Below are positions 1 to 10,858 of a stretch of DNA of 64,000 bases, one piece after another. Position numbers and translations under genes: made by a program. This stretch comes from Sialis fuliginosa. Taxonomy: Eukaryota; Arthropoda; Insecta; Megaloptera; Sialidae. Position 1 is the first letter of the stretch. The number at the start of each line of letters is the position of its first letter. The DNA is taken from contig OY540812.1 in NCBI GenBank assembly GCA_961205875.1, forward strand, positions 1,612,001-1,676,000, written 5' to 3'. The notes beneath the pieces were generated by a model. It searched no databases, had not been told where the DNA came from, and saw only the letters and a program-made list of their open reading frames with translations.

Positions 1-12
1 CATGTTATTTAT

Positions 13-360
13 GTATATATTTTATAAAACTAACGTCTCTCTGTCTGTCCGTCCGCCCGTCCGTCCGTCCGTCCGTCCGTTCGCGCGCTAATAACTCGAG
101 ATATATAGATATGTTCTCTGGTCAGGTTATGAAATATATTTTGTTACGTTAGGTAACATAAAGAATAAGCAGTGACGATAATAGTAAATCAAGTCGGAAA
201 AAATCGTAAATATTTCGGCTCCTATGCGAGATAGGGGGTAGTTTTTCCCCTTAAAACCTCCACGCCGGATCTAATGAAACTAATTACAACTAAGAAGTGA
301 AATATTAATTCTCGTGCAAAGTTTGATCCAATTGTTTTTAATAATGTAATAAAGGCCCAA
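13..360 (+). mobile_element. Helitron-like non-autonomous element (family A), partial
   Basis: The stretch matches copies at 44316-45110 and 53820-54550. It carries the AACGTCTCTCTGTCTGTC block near its start, then AACTCGAG, the TTACGTTAGGTAACATAA block, and CAGTGACGATAATAGTAAAT. An internal CGCCGGATCTAATGAAAC segment is shared with the element at 14410-14917. No coding capacity is seen. The Helitron assignment is inferred from the ends of the better-preserved relatives; the right boundary is approximate. Confidence 0.7.
45..80 (+). repeat. (CCGT)n tetranucleotide microsatellite
   Basis: About nine units of CCGT/CTGT lie inside the family A element. The equivalent position in other copies carries GTCT or GTCC units, so the tract is an expanded part of the element. 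Confidence 0.9.
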
Positions 361-380
361 GTAATTGAAACTGGGTGGTC

Positions 381-966
381 GGTTAGTCCAGTGTCTCTAT
401 TCCGACTCTGTCTCGGCCGTCGCCGCCGCCGTCCAAGTCGAGAAGTGGAGTTGACGTGGTTTCAGTAAAGGCGCAGAATTTTGTAGATCGGTCGAACGTA
501 TTTTTTTGCCCTTGGTTGTAATTTTGTTTTAAAAGACATCCGAAACGGACGCTCGTAAAAAACTATACAGTGTGTATATACAAAGAGAAAGAAATCGTTT
601 GCGTTACCCTCGGAGGATGGGTTGCCACCCCCCCCCCCCTCACGGGTGTGGATAAAAAAGCACTAAACATGCGTGTGGAAGCTACTGGAATTTTTTTAGT
701 TGTAAAAAATTATTATTGTTTTTTGTCCTTTGTTTTAATTTTTAATTTAATTATTTAAACTCGTATGTATATATGTATGTATGTATGTCGTAATGAACAA
801 TGTGCTTTTTTTGTTTGTTTTATTTTAGTTTGTTTATTTTGTAGTTTACTGCGTGTTGTATAAAATCAAAATGTTAGTAAAAACAAAGTGTGTAAAAAAT
901 TGCATTGAATTTGACTATTTATAAATTGAGGGGGGGGGGGGTATATGTATATATTAGGTTATTTAA
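381..966. other. Unassigned stretch with a CpG-rich patch
   Basis: Positions 395-560 are much richer in CpG than the surroundings (a run of GCCGTCGCCGCCGCCGTC near 416-434). This could be an unannotated promoter or 5' exon, but no start, splice or protein match supports it. The open frame at 570-758 runs through a 12-bp C run and is not convincing. A 12-bp G run lies at 930-941. The rest is AT-rich with nothing recognised. Confidence 0.35.
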
Positions 967-1412
967 TGTCCGGTATTATAAAGGAGCTTACCTATTATCT
1001 ACGATGATTGGCCCATCAGCAAACTCCTACTCCGTCAGACATCGCTTGTGAAACAATAGCATTCATAAAATAAAACTAATTGCACAGAAATGACAAAAAA
1101 CACCACTGAGCTGTTGGAAAAGGAGTAATCCAGCCGACAAGAAATGCATCTCATCATCATCATAAAGGAGCTCGTACAATTTGCTAGCTTGCAAGCACTC
1201 TAAAATGGGGTATTAATTCTGTACTAGTATCTATGGATTAGCTATGGAATTTAATTTTCATAATATCACCACTGTTTTAATACCTACAATGCGTGCCCGA
1301 AACTTGTCAAAGTCTTCAACAAACTCCAAAAGAGCTGTCATATAAGTTTGATATCTCATTTGAGAGTGTTTGCAAGCTAGCAAATTTGCGAGCTCCTTTA
1401 TAATACCGGAAA
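967..1412 (+). mobile_element. TIR MITE family B, interrupted copy
   Basis: The left end TGTCCGGTATTATAAAGGAG and the right end GCTCCTTTATAATACCGG are inverted. Inner repeats around GCTAGC and the GGGGTATTAATTCTGTACTA block match the complete copy at 56042-56371. The copy is split near its left end by the 173-bp insert at 989-1161. The outermost right bases have diverged. No protein is encoded; superfamily unresolved. Confidence 0.8.
989..1161 (+). mobile_element. Short retroposon with 11-bp target duplication
   Basis: A 173-bp segment interrupts a family B element and is flanked by perfect copies of ATAAAGGAGCT at 978-988 and 1162-1172. It ends in a short CAT/ATC trinucleotide tract, as some LINE and SINE 3' ends do. 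No clear polymerase III A or B box was seen, so it may be a truncated LINE tail rather than a SINE. No second copy was noticed in the window. Confidence 0.7.
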
Positions 1413-1798
1413 ATAATTTTTTATTTTATTTTATCTATGTATTGTAAGGAAAAAAATAATACTTTTTTTTAGTACTTTGCATAATTAACATAAAATGCAT
1501 GTTTTAAAAAAAAAAAGTAATAATAATTTTGTTATAAATGTAAGTTTTATAAATATTTTACATGAATGTGTGTTTTTAAAGTAAACATGTTTACACTGTA
1601 TTAATTTTGTAAATATTTTATATAACTTATTACAGCATTGTAAACATTGAAGGATGTTTATAAACAATTAGATGAACGTATAAACAATATGTTACTTTAT
1701 TTTTTTTGTATAATACATATACCATCTTTAAAAAAAAAAAAAAATCGACTTAAAAAATATAAAGCACTAAAAAGTATAAAATAAGTTAATAAATTTAA
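1413..1798. other. AT-rich stretch, nothing recognised
   Basis: The stretch has long A and T runs and no consistent open frame, terminal repeat or match to another part of the window. The 60-codon frame on the minus strand at 1485-1667 is compositional. Confidence 0.6.
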
Positions 1799-2065
1799 CG
1801 GTTTTTGAAGTCGGTTTTATTTTTTTATTTCTTAAAAAGTTTTTTATTGGCTTTTAATTTTTATATATTTTTCAGTGTTTTTTTTTAAAAATCGATTGTA
1901 TTTTTTTATTTTTTTCCTTTTGAGTGGCGTAATTTCAAATTCCATGGTCGGATTTTGATGAAATTTATATGGGACTACCTCGAGAGTATATTCTTTCAAA
2001 CAAACAAAAATCGTTCACATCGGTGCATTTTTGACGAAGTTATGCCCGAATTATGTCGAATTTTT
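1799..2065 (+). repeat. Dispersed repeat family J, copy 1
   Basis: The segment from TTTTTGAAGTCGGTTTT through CCATGGTCGGATTTTGATG to the ATCGGTGCATTTTTG region reappears, diverged, at 59085-59255. The shared order of blocks shows a common ancestor. Class unknown; no termini could be defined. Confidence 0.6.
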
Positions 2066-2157
2066 TTGTCGGGAAAAAATAACGTCAATTTCGTTTTAAA
2101 TTTAACTATACTTAGTTAAAATTTTTGTAGATTTGTTGTAAGTACATGCTACAAAAT

Positions 2158-2476
2158 CAGGGTGTCCACTTTCTGGAAAGTCAGGGAAAAGTTAGGGGAG
2201 CCTAAAGTGGTCAGGGAAAGTCAGGGAATTTATTTAAAATTCTGAAAAGTCAGGGAATTTATTAATTTTTATTTAGAAAGTCATGGAAAAAAAGAAAAAG
2301 GTCATTGAATTGAAAGTAAGTAGCAAGTGTAAAATTTTCAAGTTATGACCAAAAAAAAGGTTTTCAAATATTATTTCTGCACATTCTTGTTCCGGGGCCC
2401 CCCGAGTCAGGGAATTTTGAATCTGTGGTCAGGGAAAATCAGGGAATTTTATTTCCAAAAATCAGTGGACACCCTG
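2158..2476 (+). mobile_element. hAT-type MITE, CAGGGTGTCCACT ends
   Basis: Perfect 13-bp terminal inverted repeats CAGGGTGTCCACT bound a 319-bp element. GTCAGGGAA-like words recur at least eight times, in the same orientation near both ends. Flanks share AAAAT (5 bp), shorter than the 8 bp expected for hAT. The CAGGG ends and subterminal words fit hAT MITEs. The 61-codon frame inside is not a gene. Confidence 0.8.
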
Positions 2477-4002
2477 AAAATTGATTGTTTCCTGGAGTTA
2501 GTCACTTTGAGTTCTGAACGACTCACTTAACATTTTTATCATCTTACTCATGATATTATGAGATGTTGATTTTTATTTTTATGCTGACTTGATGTGAAAG
2601 AAAACATTCCCATTTTGTCGTAAATATATTTTATGCTAATAACTTCGAGGGTTTTAGAAATGAATTATAAAAATGCCCGGACATCATTCGAATGGTATAG
2701 TTTGCATACCACTTGAAATGATTCAATTCTTTTGTATGCGTTCAACTGTTTTTTTTTTTCTACATGGGTGGATTTTTTTATTTTAATTCGGGAACTTAGA
2801 TTTTAATATTTGAAACAAATATTCTATTCATAAAATATATTTAATTAAAATTAATTAAATAACAAAAACTGTTTTAAAATATTGTGTGTAACTTCTATTT
2901 TTTTTTTCGTTTTGAATGGGATATCATTCTTTTATTGACATCAGAGAGATTTTGAAAAAATGTATATTTATTTTAAAAATTTAATACAATTTTGTAAACG
3001 TTAAGGCTTTTGCGGTTATCTTTCATATTGTTTATCGGTGATATTGAAATGGAAAATTTATCATCCCTTTTCGAGAGAGAATGTTGTGACTGACTGTTTT
3101 TTGAGTATATAATAGTTATCAGCATTCATTTGGAGCTATCTGTGTTTTAAAAAACGAACTATTAAAATTAATTTACAGTGGTTCTTTACCTAGCTAATAC
3201 TTAAAATCTGTAAAGTTTATGTTACAATTGAAAAATCTATACCTGCGGTACGGGACACTAATGCGCGAGACTCAACTCGCAATTGACAAATTTTTTTTAT
3301 TTGATGAAATAGGTAAATCATAGTAAATACATAGGTAAAAACATAGGTTAATAGGCATGATGCCAGTAATTATGATTTTAAATAATGAATAAGTTAAAAA
3401 GATTCTATAAAATGTATTTATTTTTATATTAAAAGCGAGATTAATATGATTTTTGTTAAAATAAAAACGCAAAATACAGCAATCCGCCATGTTTGATAAA
3501 ACATCGGTCAGAGTGGATGACGTCACGGCTACGTAAACGTCATTTTTGTTTCATTAATATCTGCACTGTTTATAAATTATTTTGTGGTTTTAAATTATCA
3601 ATTTACTCAGTTTTGTGTTACCAAAACTAAAACCGAGAAACATTAGCGATGGAACAAGGATTTATTATAGTTGACAAGGAGTGTTTACATAGGCGTGACG
3701 TCAAAAATGCGCCATGACACCTGCGTCAAATTCAAAATTAATTTTAAAAGGGTCAATTTTTGTGATTAAACCTTTATTTTCTGCAGAAATAAGCATTTTT
3801 TTTTGGAAATAAGAGACACGTAAGATCATAGTTTTTAAAAATTAGGCATCATGCCTATTTACTATCGCGTATTATAATACCTCTATAACATGCAAACTGA
3901 CATTGTCGAATGTTTTTTTTTTCGTCAACAACATCATCATGAAGTGTATTTTCGGTAAATAATAAAAAAACGCGGCACCTCTACGCCTTCACCACATCAC
4001 CC
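2477..4002. other. AT-rich stretch without recognised features
   Basis: There is no supported gene. Two GGCATGATGCC-like words, near 3352-3365 and 3844-3856, are followed by related text but do not define an element. The minus-strand frame at 3272-3526 has low-complexity composition. Nothing else is recognised. Confidence 0.5.
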
Positions 4003-4200
4003 CGACTCTACCCCCCCCCCCCCCCCTCCCTCCTACCAAACTCCCACCACAACTGCCAGCGTGCGCTTGTTCACGCTCGACAAATTTCAACCGGCAAATC
4101 CGATCAAGTAGGAGGCTAATCATGCACACGCGATGGCAACCAACCTGCCTACCCCCCCTACTCTTGTTACCCCCTCCCACACGCCGCACACCACTTCACC
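4003..4200. repeat. C-rich low-complexity tract
   Basis: The stretch is rich in CCC/ACC runs, including an uninterrupted run of about 16 C at 4011-4026. It contrasts sharply with the AT-rich flanks. The glycine-rich minus-strand frame here is a by-product of the C runs. Confidence 0.8.
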
Positions 4201-4449
4201 TACCCGTAGCGACGCCCGCGGCAGATCAGCTCGCGGTAAACACGTTGAAAATATTGTGATTGTTTCAGATAGATTTTTGTAGGTACAGGATTTTGTTTTA
4301 TTCTATGTTGTTTTTGTGTATGGGTTAATAATTTTTGTTGAAAGTCGTGTGCAGATTTGATGTTTTGAAGATACGAGAAGCTTTGTGATCGTTTTTATAA
4401 GAGGGAAAAAATTAACGTTGGAAATATGTATTTTTTACTTTGGGTCGAG
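4201..4449. other. CpG-containing spacer with family D fragment
   Basis: CpG-bearing sequence (CGACGCCCGCGGCAG near 4210) is followed by a short GATACGAGAAGCTTTGTGATC fragment (4371-4391) related to family D. No gene is supported. Confidence 0.4.
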
Positions 4450-5007
4450 CGGAGTAAATATGAAACACCAAAAGAATGGGGTAAAAGTGAAACAAGCTTG
4501 CAACTAAAAAACTAATTTGTTTATAGGAGAGTTATAAAAACTGACATCATCATTAAAGGTTTGTTAAAGCGACCTGAAAATATAAGTGATGTGTCACCCC
4601 TACAGATTTCCCTGTTAGTCGATGTCAAAACGTGTGAATTAAATTTTAATTCTTTGCACATAACTTTCTGTATAGCTCAGATATTAATTAAAGTTACAAT
4701 TTCACATTGATATGCCACAAAGAAGATAAATCAAAGTTGCCAAAGTAGTTTTTTTTTTAAATTTTTGAGAAATATTTTCCATTAGAGGCTTGTTTCACTT
4801 TTTCCCAAATTAGAGGTTAAAAATGAAACACAGTTTTTTGATTTTTAAAATCCGTGTTGTATCGTACAGTTCAAATGACGTAAGTATTTAAAATGGTTAT
4901 TCATAAGCGCATCTAGTAGAAAAAATTAAAGTATGAATTTGTATCGTTAACTGTCAAAAAAACATGAAAGATTTGTATTTTGTTTCACTTTTACCCCATT
5001 TGAAATA
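4450..5007 (+). mobile_element. MITE family H, copy 1
   Basis: Nearly identical over about 545 bp to 19278-19829, sharing GGGGTAAAAGTGAAACAAGC at the left and ACTTTTACCCCA at the right. The outer AGTAGGGT terminus seen in the other copy is eroded here. There is no coding potential; it is probably a TIR transposon derivative. Confidence 0.8.
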
Positions 5008-5095
5008 GCTCGTTGATTATTTTTTTAATTTCTCGCTGCAACATTTTGTAGAGAATTAAATTTCCTACAAAAATTCATAGATTTATTATTTTGCT

Positions 5096-5175
5096 TCCTT
5101 ACCATATCGAAGATACGAGAAGCGTTGTGATCGTTTTTAAATGAAGAAAAAAAATTGTTCTCTGATTTAAAATTT
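5096..5175 (+). repeat. Family D fragment
   Basis: It contains ATATCGAAGATACGAGAAGC, GTGATCGTTTT and TTGTTCTCTGATTTAAAATT, the opening blocks of family D seen at 23574, 47758 and 52448. It is truncated downstream. Confidence 0.7.
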
Positions 5176-6194
5176 TTTACTTGATCTTTCCGTTGTAGCA
5201 ATCATTTGCCAGATGTTTTTTTCAGGGAAGAGAGGAATGGAGAATTTTCCCTTCTTTTTTTTAATTATATTTTTTACAAACTTAGAAATTTGCTACGGAC
5301 GCCCCTGTACTAAAGATTTAACTCGACTACGTTTTTACAAATCTACCCATTTTTCCCTTTTTGGCGCGTCACTGTCCACGACGTAAATAAAATGAAGAGA
5401 AATTTCTTTTAAACGAAATATATAATGTCAGTAATAAGATACACTAATGCTTTTTGGCATTTCAACCCCGGGTAGTTAAGGTAGTTTTTTCTTAAATTCA
5501 TGTAACTAATGTATAGAGCGATTCTCGTATATTTTTCTCAGATATATATACGACAAAGGTTTTCATAAACATTAGTGAAATAAATATATATATATATGTA
5601 ACAAAAATGCCGCATTGGCGACGAGCGACATTTCTCTGTATGGGCGTAATTCTTTGTTATACTGACGGAATATTTATATTTACTATATATACGATTTTGT
5701 GATAACTGTTTATCGGAAGACACTAACACCGTTTTAGAACGGCGGTCTCCAAATTGGGGTATTTCACGTTTTTCTTTAAAATACTGTATGTCTGTTATAT
5801 TATTAGGGGTAGGTCAACTTATAATTAATTTTACGTTACACAATGTACCCCGCAGTTTTTGATAGGGAAATGGCTTTCAGTCAATCTCTTTGAAACCAAC
5901 TTTTTTCAAATTGATACACGTTTATATACGATAATTTATAATAATAAAAATCGACTGTAAATATTCACTTGAATTCATGACAAATACCATTTTCCATCAA
6001 AACACTTTGACACCTTTTTCTGAAGTATCCTTTTTATTAAAAACTCTTTAAAGAAACATAAAAAACTTGTATTTTTTTATAACTTTGAGGTAGTATCTTT
6101 TCAAAGCCGTTTGGAAAACTGTTTTATGACAAAATAACATAAACTGTCGAAAACATAAACGACACAAGTGTTTTAAAAGCATATCAATAACCAG
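5176..6194. other. AT-rich stretch, nothing recognised
   Basis: No gene, terminal repeat or clear match elsewhere was seen. A short (AT)n tract lies near 5583-5597. Confidence 0.5.
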
Positions 6195-6380
6195 AATTTT
6201 TAACGCCTTTATTACAATATCGAATAAATATGATCAAATCAAAGAAATATATAGGTATAACAGCTTTTATAATTTTTTTTTTATGATCATAAAAGTACAG
6301 TCTTTTATATCGGATCATAGTTTTTTGACGCAAAAAACAAAATGGCGATCTAATAGCAGTGGTGACAAGTTTACATCATA
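6195..6380 (+). repeat. Degraded relative of the Harbinger-type MITE
   Basis: The blocks CAAAGAAATATA, GATCATA, AGTTTTTTGACG and AAAAACAAAATGGCGA follow the same order as in the complete element at 11960-12437. The terminal repeats are lost. Confidence 0.6.
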
Positions 6381-6731
6381 AAAAAAAACATTTTTCCCAA
6401 AATTTTGAACTGTTAGCAGCCATATTAGATGAGTTAGAGGGGGAGGGGGGAACGTGCATTTTCCCTTTTATTTTCTTTTCTAAGTTTCTATTATAAAAAA
6501 AAAATCTGAATAAATTCATGTAACTACTTTCGATCATTATCATTATTTTTTTTTTGAAAATTTTTTGGCGGGAAATTTCAAAAAAATCATGCACGTTGAT
6601 AATGATCGAAAATAGTTATATGAATTTTTTCAGATTTTTTTTTGTAATACAAACTTAGAAAAAAACGTTTCCCCCTCTAACTCATCCAATATGGCGGCTA
6701 ACAGTTCAAAATTTTGGGTAAAATGTTTTTT
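6381..6731. mobile_element. Foldback hairpin element
   Basis: Two arms of about 150 bp are inverted around a centre near 6556. The left arm reads CCCAAAATTTTGAACTGTTA and then ATGAGTTAGAGGGGGA. The right arm reads TCCCCCTCTAACTCATCCAA and then TAACAGTTCAAAATTTTGGG. GATAATGATCGAAA pairs near the centre. No duplication of the target was identified. The 72-codon minus-strand frame is an accident of the arm. Confidence 0.8.
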
Positions 6732-7562
6732 GACCGTATGCTTTCGACTATATCATAAAATAAATCTGTATTATTTACCTAATCTAACTTCCTAGTGTTG
6801 TTTTCACTAACCTAAATTTCACGCGAACGAAATAAGTTTTTTCATTAAAACAATATCGACTTACAGATGCCTTACTGTACTTCAATTAAACACAGGCAAA
6901 TTACCCTTCCCTTTTATGAATACATCTGACAAAATATATATAATAATGTATACACAGTGCATTTACATCTAGACTATCTAGTGTAATAGGTACTCCCCCT
7001 TTTCAACTGCAGTAAAAACTGAAATTTTAAACGGTACATAAAGTTCGGTACGAGACATCTGATAAGGGAATAAGTCCCTTTAAAAAATAATTTAAATTCG
7101 CGTTGTATTTTACCCTAGATACAGTTTATTTGACATTTAATTTCCGTCCTTCATCAGTCGAGAGAAAATATTCATTCTCAAATCACGAATTCGAATAAAA
7201 GTAGATGATATTACATCGACTGGAATAATTATATTATTTAGTGTATTTCATCATCGGTTTTTATTAGATGGGAAATATATTTCATTTGATAGACGACCTT
7301 TGAAAAATATTTATGGCTTATTATTTGAATTTTAGTTACGTTTTATTATTATTAGCTATGAATAAATCATTAACTAGATCATCAAATAATATGAATAGTT
7401 GATACAAGGTTAAGTAGATATAACAGGGTGTAGTTAATGATAGGGTTCCGTAGCCATTATCACTACGATTTATAAGAAAAAAGATTTATTTCTAAATTTT
7501 TCATAAACTATTTTTGCTATACACAGTGTTCGGATCTTGGCTTCTGGGTGTAAACCGCGTCG

Positions 7563-7596
7563 GTTTGACATCTTCAGAGCTCTGAAGATGTCAAAC
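7563..7596. repeat. Perfect 34-bp palindrome
   Basis: The 34 bases are identical to their own reverse complement, with centre GAGCTC and arms containing TTTGACATCTTCAGA. It lies 20 bp left of a 17-bp G run. Confidence 0.9.
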
Positions 7597-7616
7597 TAAC
7601 TAATAAATTGAAGTGA

Positions 7617-7633
7617 GGGGGGGGGGGGGGGGG
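7617..7633 (+). repeat. Homopolymer run of 17 G
   Basis: One of at least a dozen long pure G or C runs in this AT-rich window; others are at 930, 4011, 15306, 35634, 37250, 50769 and 54916. Confidence 0.9.
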
Positions 7634-7763
7634 TGTTAATCTTAAAGCCTACAGGCGAATATTAACATACAATATAATCTTGGAATTCGCTGAGGAATCG
7701 TTAGCATTAACAATATGTTTTGTAGGTGTAATAGTTCAAATATTTCCTGATACTACATTACAA

Positions 7764-8831
7764 CAGTGGCGAAGCGTCCATGGAAGCAGGGGAAGCAGTA
7801 CTTCCCTTACTTTATGGGTAAATTAATACAAATCTGTGTTTTCAGTTAATATATAATTTAAAAATATTATTAAAATATTCATCAAACATTTTAATCAAAA
7901 ATAGCATTTAATATAAAACTATAATACCTCTACGTCTTATTTTCTTGTATTTTAGTCGATATTTGTATGACGAGTTGAAGTTCACTGAAGAAAATTTCAC
8001 TAAAAAATTTTGTATTTTTGATTTCGTTAAAAGTATGTTTATTGTATAGAAAATGACGTGAAATGTTGTTTGTTTCAAACCGCAGGTCTGTATCTCAAAC
8101 CGTTCTCGAGATATAGCCTCTCAAAGTTTTATTTTTTTCAAATTTTTGGAGAAAAAAGGCTATAACTTTTGAACGCGTGGTCGGAATTGATTTCAGTTGA
8201 CGGATTTGGAATCAGCGTGTCAAAATCTATATAATGACATGTATAATACCTTAAAACTCGAAAAAAAAAATTTCGCGAAAAATCGAAAAAATTCAAAGGG
8301 GTATACCTTAAAAAAATGTCGATTTTTGACGAAAATTTTTTTGTCGGATTTTAAAGTATTATACATGTCATTATATAGATTTTGACACGCAGATTTCAAA
8401 TCCGTCAACTAAAATCAATTCCGACCACGCGTTCAAAAGTTATGGCCTTTTTTCTCAAAAAATTTGAAAAAACTTAAACTTTGAGAGGCTATATCTCGAG
8501 AACGGTTTGAGATACAGACCTGCGGTTTGAAACATTCAACTTTTCACGTCATTTTCTATACAATAAACATACTTTTAACAAAATCAAAAATTCGAAATTT
8601 TTTAGTGATATTTCCTGCAGTGAACTTCAACTCGTCATACAAATATCGACTAAAATACAAGAAAATAAGACGTAGAATCATTTAGTTACTATATAAATAC
8701 ATATATAAGAATTTATTTAAAAAAGTAAAAGCTTGAACTTAAAGTGTTTCATAACTAGTTTTTTTGTTAATAGGAGGGGGAGGATTGACAAAATATGCTT
8801 CCCTTATTAAAAATTACATGCCTCGCCACTG
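7764..8831 (+). mobile_element. hAT foldback element, complete copy
   Basis: The element is flanked by perfect 8-bp duplications CATTACAA at 7756-7763 and 8832-8839, the hAT hallmark. Ends are CAGTGGCGAAGC and its near-complement GCCTCGCCACTG. Internally, arms of about 370 bp (roughly 7930-8295 and 8315-8680) are inverted, so RNA from either strand would form a long hairpin. The two 62-codon frames on opposite strands at 8197-8408 encode nearly the same peptide only because of the palindrome. There is no transposase, so it is non-autonomous. Confidence 0.95.
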
Positions 8832-8839
8832 CATTACAA

Positions 8840-9387
8840 ACACGTTATTTCAATTTCCAAGTGAAATAGAAACTGATAAATCTAAAAGTAACCCCCTCCC
8901 CCTACTCCGAACCTAAAAAAAAAACTTTATCTTTTACCCATCCCAGAATCTAATGTTTACTAAATATGGCTTTACAGCCACCATGGGATGGAAAGGGTTA
9001 ACTCCCTATAGAATAACGAGATTTCAAATTGCACTTGGGTTACTTTAAAACAGTGGTACCCAAACATAAACAACATACTTGCCCTATTTTCTGTACGAAT
9101 TTCACAAAACAAATAATTGAGTTAAATAAACACGACTTTTAACTTTGATAAACCTATTTAAAATATATGATATTTAAAGGATTTTGAAAAATCTTAATAT
9201 GGTTGGGTCTATCATGAGGGCGGACCTATTTCAAAATTGTGTGTAAAGGGGAGGGGTTTATTACAATAATATTTACACAAATATTATGTATTTAATCTAA
9301 TATTTTAATTATATAAAAAGATACCCTAGATGCCACAAGACTTTCTTATACATAGTACAGTACCTATACGTGTTTCTAATTATTATA
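8840..9387. other. AT-rich stretch, little recognised
   Basis: A short segment near 9198-9260 (ATGGTTGGGTCTATCATGAG and AAAGGGGAGGGGTTTA) resembles the right part of family D. The rest is unassigned. Confidence 0.5.
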
Positions 9388-9679
9388 TAGAGATTGGAAA
9401 AATAGTTTTTCAACTATTGCGTAAAAATGCATTTATTGTAATTTTTATTACATATCTCCACCGTTTTCAGAAAACTGGTTTGATTGAACACAATTTGAAA
9501 TCAACTATTTGCAAATCTACCTTTCCAACTATTTTAAAACTATTTGCGACCCTTTTTACAGCTTCGTTTGCACTAATTATTATTAAATTGTAAAAAAAAA
9601 CTATTTACCAACTATTTTCCGAAAAAAATTCAACTAGTAACTATTTCATTGAAAATAACAACTATTTTTCCAATCTCTA
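9388..9679 (+). mobile_element. hAT MITE family G, copy 1
   Basis: The terminal repeats TAGAGATTGGAAAAATAGTT and AACTATTTTTCCAATCTCTA are perfect over 20 bp. AACTATTT-like words recur through the element mostly in one orientation. CTAATTAT lies close outside both ends, consistent with an 8-bp duplication blurred on the left. The 87-codon frame 9330-9593 crosses the element border and is not a gene. Other copies: 24791-25057 and 29768-30291. Confidence 0.85.
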
Positions 9680-9699
9680 CTAATTATATAAAATAATCT

Positions 9700-9960
9700 T
9701 TCTGGGTAACTGATAAAAGATACGAAAAATGAATGTTCTCTACAACTTTTATTATATACGTTTTTTTTTTATTCAAAAATAATTCGAAAAATCCATTTCC
9801 GTTTGTAAGATCGTTTTCAAAATTATTATTTTCTTCTCAGATCCTTAATATATAAAATACCACCTTTCTGTATATTGTCGTTTTTCAGTTACAGCGTCTA
9901 CAGACCGACAAACAGACAGACAGACATAAAATTGAATTAAGGTTTGCTATAATAAAAAAA
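9700..9960 (-). repeat. Family E fragment
   Basis: Reverse-strand, diverged copy of the part of family E around TTTTTGAAAACGATCTTAC and the GTCTGT microsatellite (here CAGACAGACAGACAT at 9911-9928). It lacks the outer ends. Confidence 0.7.
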
Positions 9961-10148
9961 AATAAAATATTTATTAGAAAATTAAAACAAAAATTAAAAG
10001 TGAACTCAAATAAGAAAAAAATGATTATAAGAAACCCCATTAAAAATCATGTGCACCCTATTCCCCCTCCCATCCCTCGCAGGCGCCCATGCCTCAAAGG
10101 CTTATTTGGATGTAAGATTCTTTAGTTTCAAGGTACAGAAATATAAAT

Positions 10149-10858
10149 TAGAGCTGGGCGCGGGCCGTGAATTTTTCGGGTCACGTTGGGTCACGGCCAT
10201 GACCCGACGTGACGTGAGCGATTTTCAAATATTGAATCGTGAGCGGGCGTGATCGTGAGTCAAATTAAAACAATCGGGCGTGACCGTGCGTGAGTACATT
10301 TTTCTCGTGCGTGAGTTCGTGAGTATATTTTGAAGATAATTTTTTATAAACTTATTTGATCTTTTTTTTAATATCTGAACTAATAATGCATAAATATAAT
10401 AATGTTTTAAAACGAATTTTGACATTAAAACATATACATATGTATGAAAAATAAATGTTATTTTAGGAAGCATTTTCACATGGTCAGTATTGCCAACTAT
10501 ATCAGAACACCAAAAAAAGATTTAAAAATTCATTGTAGCTTTATTTTATTATTTGTAATTTCTTTTACTAGAATGCAGTTTAGAAGAAATAATATGAATA
10601 TAAAATACACACAATATATTGCACGTAAAAACATAAATTTTCATCATTTCAAAATTTAATTTACAACAATTACATTAAATCGGGTCACGCGCGTGACCCG
10701 TCGTGCGTGATCGGGCGTGAGTAAAAAAATAGTATTCGTGAGCGTGCGTGATCGTGAATACTTTTTTTGGTAACCGTGAGTGAACGGGCGTGACTAAAAA
10801 TTTTTCTCTCGTGAGCGTGCGTGATCGTGAGCAAAAATTACTCACGCGCCCAGCTCTA
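10149..10858 (+). mobile_element. hAT MITE with CGTGA-word subterminal repeats
   Basis: Perfect 8-bp duplications ATATAAAT flank the element at 10141-10148 and 10859-10866. The termini TAGAGCTGGGCGCG and CGCGCCCAGCTCTA are inverted. Words such as CGTGAGCGTGCGTGATCGTG occur many times within about 200 bp of each end and in the same orientation at both ends. The centre is AT-rich and lacks a transposase; the short open frames inside do not correspond to a protein. Confidence 0.95.

Larger units (their letters stand above)
6732..7763. other. AT-rich stretch with a palindrome and a G run
   Basis: No gene is supported. Apart from the palindrome at 7563-7596 and the G run at 7617-7633 nothing is recognised. 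Confidence 0.5.

Noticed and set aside
3989-4189. Glycine- and arginine-rich minus-strand frame
   Set aside because: It is produced by C-rich low-complexity DNA.
8197-8408. Overlapping 62-codon frames on both strands, repeated at 34952-35163 and 63506-63694
   Set aside because: They arise from the palindromic centre of the hAT foldback element and have no family similarity.
9330-9593. 87-codon frame
   Set aside because: It crosses the left border of a hAT MITE, so it cannot be an old gene.
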